Shown here one piece after another: positions 1 through 12,555 of a DNA stretch of 64,000 bases. The DNA lies in NCBI RefSeq assembly GCF_047663525.1, contig NC_092588.1, positions 142,684,001-142,748,000 on the forward strand. Direction: 5' to 3'. Position numbers and translations under genes: made by a program. The notes under the pieces are model-generated. The model saw only the letters and a program-made list of their open reading frames with translations, ran no database searches and had not been told where the DNA came from. Source of the DNA: Anas platyrhynchos (Eukaryota > Chordata > Aves > Anseriformes > Anatidae). The first letter of the stretch is position 1, and each line of letters starts with the position of its first letter.

Positions 1-61
1 ATAAAGCGCCTTCCTTTCTCTTTTTGGTAACATCTTACATATTAAGAGGCTGGTATTAGGT

Positions 62-505
62 GCTCCTGAAGCTCTCTTGTCCAGGCTAAACAAGCCCTGT
101 TCCCTCAGCCTCTCCTCAGAGCTCTGGTGCTCCAGTCCTCAATCCTCTTGAAGGCCCTCTGCTGAACTCACTCAAGATTATCAATATGTTTCTCATACTG
201 GGTGGGTGGAGGTGGGGTGTCCGAAACTGGACCATTGTTCCAGATGTGTAAAGAGTGCTGAGTAAATCGAGAGAATAATTTCCTTGGATCTACAGGCTGT
301 GCTCTTGCTGCTGCAGTCCAGGATGCTGTTAGCCTTTGTCAGTGCCAGCATGCACCAAGGACCTATTTAAGTTCATTGCCTGCCAGGACTCCCAGGTCCT
401 TTTCATCCCAGCTGCTCACCAGCCAGTCGGTCCTCAGCCTGTACTACTGCAGGGCTTAGTCTGTTTCTTGTGCAGGACTTGGCATGTCTCCACTGAATTT
501 CATGA
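62..505 (-). repeat. CR1 LINE fragment, outer element (part 1)
   Basis: Reads as reverse-complement CR1: the CAGGCTAAACAAGCCC stretch, then CTGCAGTCCAGGATG, CCAGGACTCCCAGGTCC, CAGCCAGTCGGTCCTCAGCC and a tail ending TGAATTTCATGA. The similarity resumes at 1093, so a second CR1 splits this element. Confidence 0.8.
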
Positions 506-1092
506 ATCACAGAATTGTAGGGGTTGGAAGGGACCTCAAGAGATCATCGGGTCCAACCCCCCTGCCAAAGTAGGTTCCCTAGAGTAGGCTGCCCAGGTAG
601 GCATCCAGACGGGCCTTGAATATCTCCAGAGAAGGAGACTCCACAACCACCCTGGGCAGCCTGTCCCAGTGCTCCGTCACCCTCACCATGAAGAACTTCT
701 TTTAACTGTTGGTGCAGAACTTCCTGTGCTCCATTTAGTGGCTATTGCCCCTCGTCCTGTCCCCACAAACCACTGAAAAGAGGTTGGGCAAATCCCTCTG
801 TGTCCCACACTTAAGATATTTGTAAACATTGTTAAGATCCCCTCTCAGTCTTCTGTTCTCCAGGCTGAACAGACCCAGGTCTCTCAGCCTTTCCTCACAG
901 GGAAGATGCTCCAGTTCCTGCATCATCCTTGTTGCCCTCCGCTGGATTCTCTCCAGGAGATCCCTGTCTTTTTTTATAGTGGGGAGCCCAGTACTGGACA
1001 CAGTACTCCATGTGAGGCCTGACCCGGGCAGAGTAGAGGGGGAGGATCACCTCCCTTGACCTGCTGGCTACGCTCCTTTTTATGCATGCCAG
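506..1092 (-). repeat. CR1 LINE, inner nested element
   Basis: A 5'-truncated CR1 in reverse orientation. Its 3' end is at the left (ATCACAGAATTG, GGTTGGAAGGGACC) and the reverse-transcriptase-derived part is at the right. The - strand frame at 735-1001 (88 codons) preserves a C-terminal CR1 ORF2 remnant ([15 protein letters not shown]). ATGA at 502-505 and at 1093-1096 flanks it as a possible short target duplication. The outer element continues on both sides. Confidence 0.85.
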
Positions 1093-1160
1093 ATGAAGTT
1101 CCTTTCAGCTCATTCCTGTAGCCTGCCCAGGTCACTGGCAGAAGCTCATCTGAACACCTA
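1093..1160 (-). repeat. CR1 LINE fragment, outer element (part 2)
   Basis: Continues where the first outer segment stopped: GATGAAGTTCCTTTCAGCTC then GTAGCCTGCCCAGGTCACTG, the order found in CR1 just upstream of the 62-505 sequence. This supports a nested insertion. Confidence 0.65.
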
Positions 1161-1568
1161 CAAAGAAGGTAAATAACAATCTCTGCACTCCCCTCACCTT
1201 GTTGTACAAGGTACTTGTTGTGTTAACGGTATATGGCTGAGGGAGACCCTCCCGTTGAGTCGTGAGGTTCAGAAAGGACCCCTTCACTTTCAAACTCCTT
1301 CTCAGAGAGGAGTCAAGGTGTGGTTGGATCCAATCCTAGTCCCAGACTTGGTCAACACTTTATGTGTAAAGAATTATGGATATAGATACTCACGAGAGTC
1401 AATGGTTGCCTGTTTCAGAGCCCTACCAAGGACTTTCACTGAGACAGTTTCACAAAGTTGAAAAGATATGTAATTTATTAAGGCAACAGATATAAGAGAT
1501 TCAGAATTGCTGTTGACAAATTCACTTATGGCAATAACTGAGCTTGAGTTAATAGTTCAGTGCTTTTG

Positions 1569-1605
1569 CTGGCTACCATCATGCTCCTGCTCCTGCCCTG
1601 GCTGG
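1569..1605 (+). repeat. 37-bp dispersed duplication, copy 1
   Basis: Bases 1569-1605 match 1795-1831 with two mismatches; both begin CTGGCTACCATCATG. The copies are 226 bp apart inside the possible LTR. Confidence 0.85.
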
Positions 1606-1761
1606 AAACCTCTGGCAGTAGCCAGGCAACTCACAAGGTGGAGAAACAGAGATCCCTTCCAACCTCACCCATTTTGTGATTCCTTTAGAAAATAAAGCCT
1701 CCAAATGTGTAATTGGTTGTGTATTCCAGCACTTTCACATTATAAAAATCTCTCTTGGAAA

Positions 1762-1793
1762 GGGAGAGAGAGAAAGAGAGAGAGAGACAGAGA
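1762..1793 (+). repeat. (GA)n microsatellite
   Basis: Impure GA repeat, interrupted by AA and CA. Confidence 0.9.
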
Positions 1794-1794
1794 A

Positions 1795-1831
1795 CTGGCT
1801 ACCATCATGCCCCTGCTCCTGCCCTGGTTGG
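1795..1831 (+). repeat. 37-bp dispersed duplication, copy 2
   Basis: Partner of 1569-1605, immediately after the GA-rich tract, which may have helped create the duplication. Confidence 0.85.
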
Positions 1832-1999
1832 GTGTTTTATTTGTCCCCTGTGCAAGGGGGTCACACTGACTCCAGAGCTTGTATCCCCAGCTCCTGGCAA
1901 TTCGTTGAGCAATGCAGGCATTCAAGTTACATTAACTGTATGTGGGAATCTCCCATACATCTCCCCACTGTGTACTTGCAACTGAATCAATTGACTGAA

Positions 2000-4625
2000 G
2001 TCTTGAGCAAGCCAGCTCTGATTCTGTGAAGCAGAAGCACCAACTCTGTCTGGATGCAGCCATTGCTGCTTTCTGGCTTTCTATTGCCCGAACTCTCAAC
2101 GGTGGTCAGCACTGCCCAGCCACGCACTTCAGAAACTGGGTTTCCATCGCTAGTGATGGCACTTGCATTGAGGTGATGCTAAAGCAGCTCCTATCTTCTA
2201 CGTGCTTTGCTTTTGACTGCTTCACTGGATCTACCATGAAGGTCCAAGGGGCCAGAATGTTTGAATAAAACCAAGACCATTGCCAGTCCCCAGAAGTATA
2301 GTAAGAAACCTGATCTTGAAGAATGCTCTGGAGATGTGGGTTTTAGCTGCAGCTGGGGCAATGAGCACTTGACCATCCTGGCAGCAGCAGGTTGCAGTGC
2401 AGGGTAACCCAGCAGTGGCAGAGCACTGACTACCCGACAGCTTGTGTCTGACAAATATGTAGGGCATGGGAGTAGAAAGGTAGCATGGAAAATGCATGCA
2501 GATGACACGCTAAATCAGATCTTTGACATCCTGAAACCTGGAAGCAGCTGGAAGTGAAGGAAAGGTTATCCAAGAAAAAAAAAATGGATTGAGAAAACCA
2601 CAAAAACAACTTGCACTGTTCTAGGAGCAGTGACAATGGCCCACGTTCTGTTCTGTAGTACCAAAGATCATAGCTGGAGCATATAATCAGGACCTTGCAG
2701 ATCTTGCTCAGGCCTCTGAATTTGATTTTTTTTTTCCTTTTTTTGTCTTCTTTTCTTCATCAGCTACTGTCAAACATATGATAGTTTGAAGAAAGCTGCA
2801 GCTGTCCTTTCCACCTGAAAAACAGTGTTCTGCTCAAAATCTGGATTGTAATTAGATAAATTATTTGTTAAAGAAGTCTATGTTTAACAGAAGGCTTTTA
2901 GTGACAACGTTGTTTGGTCTTTGCAATTAATCTCAGATGTTGTTAAGCACATGGGGTCTATTTCTAAACATTCTGCGCTCTCAGCCTCCAAACTCTCAAT
3001 CCCATTATCAGAGGAAGGATCCCATTAGCGGGATGCATATCAATAATAAGATAATCATGACTCTAGCACAGTACATGGAAAAAGATTATTTTTTCCAATC
3101 AGATCCTGAAATGATGTATTTAGCCAAACTGCTAATATGCCTACCTCCTTTTCTCTGTGTACACCCAGAAATTCAATTAGTTAGATATGTTCTCAACAGC
3201 AGTGACATAAAAACACAATTAATGAGAAAGAGACCCAACATTTTTTTAGAAAACCTGCTCACTGAGGTACAGTTTGCTTTCTGCCCCAGGCAATTCATCA
3301 AAACATCTACCCGTTGTATGGAAGGACTCTTCTGCCCGAACCAACAACCTCACTTTCATGCAAGTACACCAATGTCTTGTTTTGCCTGGATCATATAACA
3401 CCTTACAACATGCAGGTCAGCCTGCAGATATAGTCCAGAAGAATACCAGGGGCTGTGGCCAGGCCAAGCCCATGACACAGTGGTGGTTGTAGCTCTGGTG
3501 AGGCCCAGGTGGTGAAGCCTTGGTTTAAAAGCAGCACCACCAAGACTAGGGCTGGCTGTGGCCATGATTCCCCATGGCACCTCTAGGAGCCTCTTCCCAC
3601 TGAGCAGCTGAGCTGCCTTGGCCCTGAGCCCAGGCAGCCAAACTAAATACAAATGGATTCCTCTAATCCATTGGGAGGTGGATTTGATCACCTCTGTTAG
3701 TTCAAATTTTGGGAAACCTTTGACATTTCCACCTTAAATAGAGTCTCATTAAAAAAAAATAATAAAAAAAGAACACAACCATTCAGAAGTCCCTGTCTCA
3801 TCTCCCTCCTCCTCGTTACTTCCCTTCTGACCACCCTTCATGCTCTAGGGGAAGTCTTACCCCACATTTTTGAAAGCAGAGCCCAGAGAGGCAAATTGAA
3901 GGGCGGCATGTGTAGCACTCTTTGGGACATGTCTGAAATTTTGTTTGTTAGTTTTTGTTTATTTCTCCATTGATGCTTATGTAGCAGTGAGTGAATTCCC
4001 AGCATACTTTTAGAAGTATTTTAGTTAAAAATCATAGCATTGTATTCAGTTTCAAATTTCACCGTAATAAAATTTTCATACTTGTATGGAAGCTTTGTCT
4101 ACTGCAAACTTAAAAGCAAACACTATAAGTCAAACACAGGGTACAATTTTTATGCGGGTAGTCATTATCTGTGACTGTATAATGCCTGAAGTCCATTAAC
4201 AGATATCAGTCTTATCTACTGGTTCAGATACAGATCCTCTTCAGTTCATTTCCTCAGCTCAGATCAAATCATTCCTGATTAGTTTATGGTGAGAACAGTA
4301 CTTTGTATTACACAGGAGACATTTTAAATTCATTTGATCAAGTAGGAATCAATATTTTAGATGTATCTTTTCCTCTAAAAGGTCTTTAATCCTATGCTGT
4401 AAAAGAAACTGAGTGTTAAATGTTCTCAGAAAATTATGTATAAGAGATATATTCCAAATCTTCTCACCAAATTACGTACAAATAACTTTGTTTCAGAAAA
4501 TCACCATTAATATCATAGGATTATACATCCAAGAGGAATGAAACAGACTGAGTTGTAGGTGAAGTGCAAAATGTTTGCTCTTTATTGAAGAAGCTCCTTC
4601 TCTTCCTTTGGAAGTGTTTACTAAT
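2000..4625. other. Intergenic, no gene recognised
   Basis: The longest frame (2937-3398, 153 codons) has no recognisable domain, sits in AT-rich DNA and looks like chance. A small A-rich tract lies at 3751-3771. I see no RNA gene or clear mobile element. Confidence 0.6.
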
Positions 4626-4633
4626 CGCCGTGT

Positions 4634-5226
4634 TGTCGTGGTTTAACCCGGCCGGCAGCTAAACACCACGCAGCCGTTTGCTCACCCTCCCCCCTCCCTC
4701 TCTGGGACGGGGGAGAGAAATGGAAAGTGAAGCCCGTGAGTTGATAAAAAGACAGTTTAATAAGACAGGAAAATAATAATAACAAAAATAATAATAACAA
4801 TAATAATAATAATGATACAATGGTGATAATAGGAAAGTAATAATAGTATGTACAAACAAGTGATGCACAATGCAATTGCTCACCACCCGCTGACCGATGC
4901 CCAGCCTAACCCCGAGCAGTCCGGCCCCCTCCCCCCGGCTAGCCACCCCTATATATTGTTTAGCATGACGTCAGATGGTATGGAATACCCCTTTGGCTAG
5001 TTTGGGTCACCTGTCCTGGGTCTGTCCCCTCCCAGCTCTTACTGCACCCCCAGCCTGCCCGTTGGCAGGACAGAGCAAAAGGCTGAGATGTCCTTGGCTT
5101 AGTATAAGCACTGCTCTGCAACAATTAAAGCATCGGGGTGTTATCAGCACTCTTCTCATCCTAAGCCAAAACACAGCATTCCACCAGCTACTAGGAAGAA
5201 AATTAATTCTAACTGAAACAAGGACA
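4634..5226 (-). mobile_element. Solo LTR of an avian endogenous retrovirus
   Basis: A 593-bp segment reads TGTCGTGGTTTAAC...AAGGACA and so has TG...CA ends. A 4-bp target duplication GTGT flanks it (4630-4633 and 5227-5230). Sense is on the - strand: TATA-like TATATA at plus 4950-4955, and ATTAAA poly(A) signal at plus 4756-4761. I recognise the end sequence as a widespread avian ERV LTR family. The 4-bp duplication is typical of class I (ERV1-like) integration, which is only suggestive. No internal retroviral genes adjoin it, so it is a solo LTR left by recombination. An AAT/AAC-rich patch (4770-4815) lies in it. Confidence 0.88.
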
Positions 5227-5233
5227 GTGTTAA

Positions 5234-5268
<35 letters not shown>

Positions 5269-5320
5269 CAACAACAACAACAACAACAATAATAAAACAA
5301 TAATAACAATAAATAATAAC
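5234..5320 (+). repeat. (AAT)n-(CAA)n compound microsatellite
   Basis: AAT repeats to about 5264, then CAA repeats to about 5289, then degenerate AAT/AAC. It starts four bases after the LTR target duplication. Confidence 0.92.
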
Positions 5321-5329
5321 ATCCCCTTC

Positions 5330-6980
5330 CTCCAAAGTGGGGGAAAAATTTTAAGGACTTTGAGGGAAAGTAAGTAGATAAACCCCATGACTGCAGTTCT
5401 GAAATTTATATTCTATTATGTTCTCAGTGTCTGTGGACAGTATCTATCCCGACAGTCTTTACCAGTTCTGGGCTCAAACGACTGTCCTAAGACAGTTGGA
5501 AACGGCACATAAATGCACCTTACTCGCTAGGACCTGTAGTCCCACTGGGATCACTGTGTCTGGCACCCCCTGTAGGCCATGCATCCCCATGCATCCCCAT
5601 TTTGTAGCCAGGATTTAAGCTGAAAACAAAGCTTAAACCAGGACACCTTCAAAACACATGAAGCAGGAGTCAATTTTCTGGCAAGGAGTCTGGAGGTGTG
5701 AAACACAGGTAGGGGGTGATGTGAAAGAAAAAGAGGAAAGGATTTCTAGGGCCACTAAAGAACAAATGGCAGCACCCTGAGCAACAATGAAAGGGCTTTT
5801 CAGACATGAAGAAAAATCTGTACAAGTCCAGAAGGACTACCGAGATGTGTGAATTCTCCTCGTGCAGGGGAAGATGCTCCATGTTTGTATGATAAAAGAC
5901 AGTTTGAGTAGAGCTTGCACAGACCGACTCTTGGAGCCATTTCGACAGAGTAAATGAAGGTGTGAGTGATCTGAGCAAATGCCTGTGCTCCAAAATTGAT
6001 GTCTCCATCCCAGCTGATAAGCCTGGGCTCCCCTTATAGTCACTTGTGACTAACGGGCACTATAAGGCATGATTATCTGATCCAGAAGGGGAGATGTACA
6101 ATAGGTATGATGACTCCCCTTTCTCAGTAACCCGCTTTCCCCAGTGTAACAAGAAACCAGTGCAGTTAGCTGATGTTTGTTGCTCCTGTGGAGACAGCCA
6201 AACTGATTTTGTTGAACATTCAGGGAAATGCAGCCTATGTAGACATGGATAAAATATTTCTAGGCTTATGGCCTGCATTTGGCAAAAATCTATGCAACTG
6301 TGCATAGGGTATGCGCTGGGGGCTGTGCATGGGAAATACCAGACAAAATGCATGATGGTGTTACTATTGTCAAGTCTACATGTGTCAGCCCTCAGCAGGA
6401 AAGTAACTTTATTTACTCATGACATGTCTGACAAAGGACCCACCTGAGCCATTGTGCTGGTTTAGAAAAACATCCCTACATTTCTCAGAGTAGAAACACA
6501 GGAAGACTTCATCCAGGTGTTGGACTTCTTGCCAATAATAAAGATACGAAGAACAGGATCCTGTGCAGAACTGTAATTTCTCACCATCAGTTCAATTTAT
6601 TTCTAAGCCATTTGGGAATACAAATAATGCAGTGTTTCATATCGACACACTAGGCCTTTATGTTGCTATGTGAACTGAGGAGAAAGTCTCTAGTTCTTCT
6701 CCTTTTTCAGTAATTAAGCCAATAGGTAGTGGAACTGACAATTTCTGGAAGCAGATACAATTCATATTATGGAAATGCGATTTGAAAGATTTAGCGTCAA
6801 AATATTATGATCCAGGTAAGAACTACACAGGGAAAAATGTGCCCAATGTGAGCTGTCTTCCTCATGATGAAATCTGTTACTGTGATCTCAAACTCTACAT
6901 TAGATTTTGAGCATGGAGTGAAGCCTCCTGTTTTAAGCATCTCTACACAAATGAGAAGGAGGTAGAGAGTTTGGGAGAGT
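5330..6980. other. Intergenic, no gene recognised
   Basis: Only a small local duplication (GCATCCCCAT twice at 5581-5600) stands out. Frames here are short and show no family features. Confidence 0.6.
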
Positions 6981-6985
6981 AAAAT

Positions 6986-7248
6986 AGGACATGAGGAAAC
7001 AGCCTCAAGTTGCACCGGGGAGGTTTAGATTGGATATCAGGAAGAATTCCTTCATGGAAAGAGTGGTTGGGCGTTGGAACAGGCTGCCCAGGGAAATGGT
7101 GGAGCTGCAATCCTTGGAGGTATTTAAGAAATGTGTGTTTGTGGTGTTTAGGGACGTGGTTTACTGGTAGACTAGGTAGTTAGGCAGGCAGTTGAAATTT
7201 ACGATCTTAAGGGTCTTTTCCAACCTAAACGATTCTATGACTCTATGA
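6986..7248 (+). repeat. CR1 LINE 3' fragment
   Basis: Plus-oriented CR1: CCTCAAGTTGCACC, GGAGGTTTAGATTGGATATC, CAGGCTGCCCAGGGAAATGG and a 3' end ATTCTATGACTCTATGA. 5'-truncated, about 260 bp. Confidence 0.92.
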
Positions 7249-7249
7249 G

Positions 7250-10200
7250 TATGGCCATGAGCTGTGCGAGGTTTAGGAGAAACAATGTCTGAGAATGAAA
7301 ACACAGGCTGCCCATCCCTCTAGAAAACCAACGGAATTATTTCTCCTTTCTGCACTGCCAGTTAATACCTCAAATTGAGCATAGAAAACACAGCTGAGCA
7401 GCTGAACACAAGAAATCAATCACTCGCTCTTGACTTGCCAAGTTGCTTGCCCATGGAAATGCCACATTTGCTAGCGCTTTTCAGAAATAATTGGCTTTAG
7501 CACTCAGCTGAAGAAATGCCTTTCTTCATTTTTACATGTCCCACTTGTGTTCCACAACTTGAATCAAGTACTGGAAACTATGGAAAAAGAAAACTGAATT
7601 TAACGCAACAGAATTGGATTCGATGCTGCCTAGGATGGCTGCAGCTGCTGAGGAGATCAGCAAGCAATGCACGAAAGACTTGAGGTTCTCTTGTTTTCAG
7701 ACCAGAAATAGCACACAAATATAGGAGACAAACAGAGAAAACATGTCCTCAAAGAGTGGGTACGTGATATGTAACAGAAACTTGATGAAAAAAAATTGCT
7801 CCTCCATGAACACTAACTCTGAATATAAGAAGTCTGAGGTGGGAGGTAATCCTGATAGGCAGCAGGTCCGTGCTCTTTACCTGAATCATTTCTGAGAGTG
7901 TCAGTGGCCATTCCAATGCACCGCTGTGATCATAAAAAAACTCATGGCCTGTCTGGACTTTTCTGCTGCTGAGGAGGACTGACTGCTGAACTGTCAAAGG
8001 TTCTTACATCACCGGTTCTGGACTTCAAAGACAGAGGCTGCAGCTGCAAAAATACAAAAGCTAAATACAAATTGGCATTTTGCTTAGCATAAATTCCATT
8101 ACTGCATTCATCAAATAAAGAGAAATAACAGGTGCAGAACATCTGAATGTCAAAATACAATTTGTTGAACAGTTAGGGTGCTTTTATGGAACAGAAATGA
8201 AACCTGAAAATTATCACTACTGCCAGTACTTGTAGCATCACCTAGATCTGTCTCCTGAAACCTGATTTCCTCCACAATTTTTGCAGCGTTCACAAAATGC
8301 TGCAGCTGCGCCTGATGGACAATGTGAATTAGTGCTGCCAAGACGCAAAGTAGCTTGTGCGAGGCCAAGGTTTAGCTTGGTGTGCCAGGGTCTGAACCGT
8401 GAAATTCCATGGACAGCACTTTGCTGGGCAATGCGCAGGGGAAGCACGGAGATGTGGGAGGGTCGGGGAATGGGGGCTAAACCGAGGGGTAAACTGAGAC
8501 TGAGTTAACATCACATCGTATATCAAACCTGCTGAAACGGTGGACTCAAATCCGGTTCTCACCCATGAGCGAGCTTTGCCTGGGCTGATGGGTTCATTTG
8601 ACTAAGAACATAGGTGTCCACTTCTGAAGCAGGTTTCAGAGCTCCCTGCATGACAATGGAGAGGAACTTCTATGGCAATGAACCACGAAGGAAGTTAATG
8701 TACAGAAACAGGCAGAGGGCTTCCAACTCTTGCTTCTTTCCACTCCACTGAGGAGCATAACGTGACCTGTTTGACCATGCACATCTTCCTTCCTCCTGTG
8801 ATGCTTTCCTCATTTCTCTGGGAGATGCCGTGCATTTTTGCTGTTCTCCTGGACTCCAGCTTCCCTGTGTTAGTGAAATAACCAGCAGTGAAGGTGGTAT
8901 GGCAGCGCTGGTCTGGTGAACTGCTTTCTGCTGAGTTGTCCTCAGAGAAACTGCCCAGAAACGTCAAGGAAAATTACTTTGGTAGTCCTGGAATTCACAT
9001 ACTCCCCGTGGCACCATGAGATTTTAATTCTTGCATGATTCTGGACTGTCTTGCAAGGAAAAGTGAATTCTTAAAACCTGCTTTGCATCTGAAGCCTTAC
9101 TCTGTTGACTGTTTATCCGTTTAAAATAAATTTGGCTAACTCACCTTCGAAAAAGAACAAAAACCACAGAATGAAATGTTCAATATGCAATAAAAGGATA
9201 GGTCTCAGAGAGGGGGGAGAGAGTGAGACAGATGAATAGACCAGCTTGTTTTGTGTGCCATGTTAAACAAAGTTAAAACCATCCCCGACTCCCAGCCTGC
9301 TTCCCTGGAAAGGTCTGCGGGCGGATGTTTCAGCTGTGTGGCCACGAGTCTGTCTTCTTCCAGCTCTCCATCTTATCTTTCACCCTTGCTTTTTGTTCCC
9401 AAGCTACCTTTCTGACCCCCCCCCCCCTTTTTTTTTTCTTTAATTTTTGTTTTGTTTGTATTTTTCAATGATTTTAGTCCTCCTCACAATTAAGGAAGTG
9501 TGGTGAGAGACTCTGGGGAGCAGCTGGGACATGCCGTTCAGTGGGATGGAAGAGCTGAGAGGACACTTGAGCTGCATCACTTCCCAAGGGCAAACTTGCA
9601 GTATTGGAAGGAAAATGCTGCTTTACCTTTTTGGAGGAGTCTCTTTAGGTCTGCAGCATGGGGAGCCTGGGGCTGGGTGCAGGCTGACGCCACCCTGTAG
9701 AGCTGCTGATGGAGCCTTACCCGGTGCTGAACTGTGGCAATGGGCCAGGCAAACCATTCCCACCTCATTTTCCCCCTTAACTTTCCACTACAGTCCAACT
9801 CTTCTGCACTTCTTCCTCACACTAGCACTGGGCAGGAAGCCCATTAGCTGGGCGTAAGAATGATGAGATGCTGGCTCGAGGAAACAAAGTTCCTGAAAAC
9901 ATTTTAGCTGTCAGTAGCTTGATTTTCTTTTTTCTTTTTATTATTATTATTTTTTTTTTCCATAACCTTTTTTTTTTTTTTTTTATTTTTTTCTGTTTTT
10001 AATTCACAATTTGATGTTTATTTGCCACTGAGGCCTTGGCAGCACTTTATCTGATGGCTGAAGCTTGGGGTAGCTGTCATGAGCAGACAAGCCAGATGAA
10101 AAGTAAATACTGAAAACGTTGGCTAGAACCAGACATGTCAAAACTGGGGAAACAAAAACAAGAAGGGAGGCTAGCAGGGTCTAGCAGGAGAAGCAACTAT

Positions 10201-10365
10201 AAAACCTCTAACTAAAAGCAAACTCAGCCCTTGACGGTGTGTGGAAATGTAGAAGAGTTTTGTTCCAGGATTTTTTCTTCTCTTTAGCGTATAGAAGAAA
10301 ATCAAAGACAAGATCCTAAGAGAGAATCCAAAGCAGGGTGCTTTCTCCTGAAAGCTTTCTTGACA
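7250..10365. other. Intergenic, no gene recognised
   Basis: Short chance frames only. A C-run then T-run lies at 9417-9439 and T-rich tracts at 9928-10000. The 8,280-8,560 part is somewhat more G+C rich, but I see no promoter or exon I can defend. Confidence 0.55.
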
Positions 10366-10369
10366 GATA

Positions 10370-10535
10370 CTTGTGTAGCTGATCCTTGAAAAATTCCAGC
10401 AATGGCAACTCCACAGCACCCTTAAGTAACCTGTTTCAGCACTTACACTTAGTGTAAAAACCTTTTCCTAGTGCTTTGCACTCCTTCTCCATACCTCCCT
10501 TTTTGCTGTAATTCTGGCTGTTTTCATGGAATAGT
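10370..10535 (-). repeat. Degraded CR1-like fragment
   Basis: Weak but ordered similarity to reverse-complement CR1: a CAACTCCACAGCACCC stretch, AACCTGTTTCAGCAC, CCTTTTCCTAGTG, then CTTTTTGCTGTAATT. Much diverged, so old. Confidence 0.45.
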
Positions 10536-12555
10536 TTAGTTCTTTATTTATGCGAAGCTTTGAAGCCCTGTATTTGATTTCTTAAAACATTGAGCAACTT
10601 GTTTTGTTTCATATTTACCACTTGCTGATGACTCAATTCCAAAGGTCTTTTTTACTCACCAAAAATATTTTGCTAATGTATATTTATTATGAAACTGTAT
10701 GGGTTGCATGTTTCCAAAGCTGCTCATCAATATGAATATCTTACTGTGGATCAGAAGTGTTGGTCTGTGAACCACATTGATAAAATTAATATGGTAAAAA
10801 TTATCCTCGAAGAATTGACATTGGCTGTTCCACAGCCCACAGTTGCTTGCATTTTCCTCCAGTGACTTTCCTGATATCAGTTCTAAATTCAGGGCTGGGT
10901 GAATGGCTTGGCAAAATATTCAAAGCTTTCTGACTTGGCGGACTGGTGAGCACCAAACCCAGATGTCCATCCTGCTGTTCACAGAAGTAGCAAATACACT
11001 TATTGCACAATGAGCAAAGGCAACAGAAATCAAATTCTCCTCATGTACTGTGGATACAAAGAGTAAAGTTAGAGGTGGGAGAGAACAAGTCTTCTTTGCC
11101 TCAATGACAAAGTAGTATGTTTAGATTTTTATTTATTTATTTTCCTAAAAAAAAGAGGAGAGCAATGTCACTGCCTTTGGCATTACATTAGGAGAAAAAA
11201 GGAAACACTGGTTCTGTTCCCTGCAGTCAGCTCAACAAAGCAAGAGATGTATGCATGGAAAGGTTATAAATATCCTGCTTTATGAAGGACATGGAAATAC
11301 CTGGAAACTGCTTATGGTGAGGATGGAAGTCCCAGTCTGAGATAGGAAGAATCATGACTGTAGGTGTACAGTAAGTTGCTTTGATGCTTTTGCTTCAAAG
11401 GCAGGAACATAAACCGCTACCAACTTATAAATCAGAGGACTTTTCCATGTTAGTTCAAAAAGGGAAAGAATATGCCACTATTTCATACAGGCTCCCTCTG
11501 CTTGCATTTCAGGCATAGAGGGGAAACATCCATTTTGTCTCATCCTCCAGGCTCTGCAATGACTTTGTCACTAACACCACTTGCTACTTATTTTTTTCTG
11601 CATCCACAAGCCCCTGGGATGTGTATTCTCCCTGCCTCTTGTTATTGCCAGCACTAATCCTGCCATATTATTAAGAGACTGCATCATAGTGAGTGGCTCC
11701 ACTGTATTAAGCACTATAAAAACTTTGAAAGCTTCACCTTTCTAAATGGAGTGGTAACCCTTTGGGCAATGTTTTCAAACCTGCCAAAATGCCTTGGGCC
11801 CTTAGGCCAGAAGTGACTTAGAGATGTATGTCTGTTGTGACAAAAGCACTTTTGCCTTCGTTCAGCCTCACTCAGTGTCTCTCTGCATCTTTCCATGCCA
11901 AAGGGCAAGAGTAAGGGAGACAGCTAAACTTTCAGTTCCCCTTCTCTTAGTGCTATTGAATTACGTTGCATGCATAGTGCGGGGCCAGTGGAGAGGGTGA
12001 CGTTAGAGATACACACACATTCATTTCTCCCACAGAGAAACATTTAATTCTTTGCAAGATTTACAGTGAGAAGAGTGAACATTTTGGTACAATGACTTCT
12101 GGTCTTCTGCTTTCTTAATTCCTAGTGCCAAAGTCATTTATTCACAGGGCTGATGAAACACACACACTTTCCTGACAACAAAGGAGGTGTTTCTCAGAGA
12201 TGATCCAGCTGACTGGCAGGATGGAGTCCCTCAGCACATGTTTCCCAAAGGCAGCCCAGATAGTTTGGCTCCTTGGCTGACAAACTGTGAGTTGATGGAC
12301 CACGAGAAAGGTCTGAGCTCCTCTGTTTTCAGATACCTCCTGCCAAGCCATGCCATGGTTCATGGCAGGTCCCCCAGGGTGGTCCTCCACCAGGGCAGCA
12401 AGATGCACAGGGATTTCCAGCAAAGATGCAAGCAGACTTTTAACACTGAGTTCATCTATTTTATAAGGGTAACTGAATCTGTTTTCCTTCACAGCTGCAC
12501 ACACTTCATTGTAAGCTTATGTGCAAACATACACTTAGGAGTGAGAATTTCCTAT

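Larger units (their letters stand above)
1211..1978 (-). repeat. Possible decayed retroviral LTR
   Basis: About 750 bp flanked by the identical 7-mer GTACTTG (1211-1217 and 1972-1978). On the - strand it has an AATAAA at 1474-1479 in a context like avian ERV R regions, and the right length for an LTR. Against this, the ends are not a clean TG...CA pair and I do not recognise the family. It contains a GA-rich tract (1762-1793) and an internal 37-bp duplication. No gag, pol or env remnant is visible nearby. Confidence 0.35.

Noticed and set aside
2937..3398. 153-codon frame
   Set aside because: No recognisable family, AT-rich composition, no splice context and no promoter; length is compatible with chance.
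12387..12400. CTCF-like CCACCAGGGCAGCA
   Set aside because: Only part of the CTCF core matches (GGCAGC instead of GGGGGC); too weak without ChIP data.
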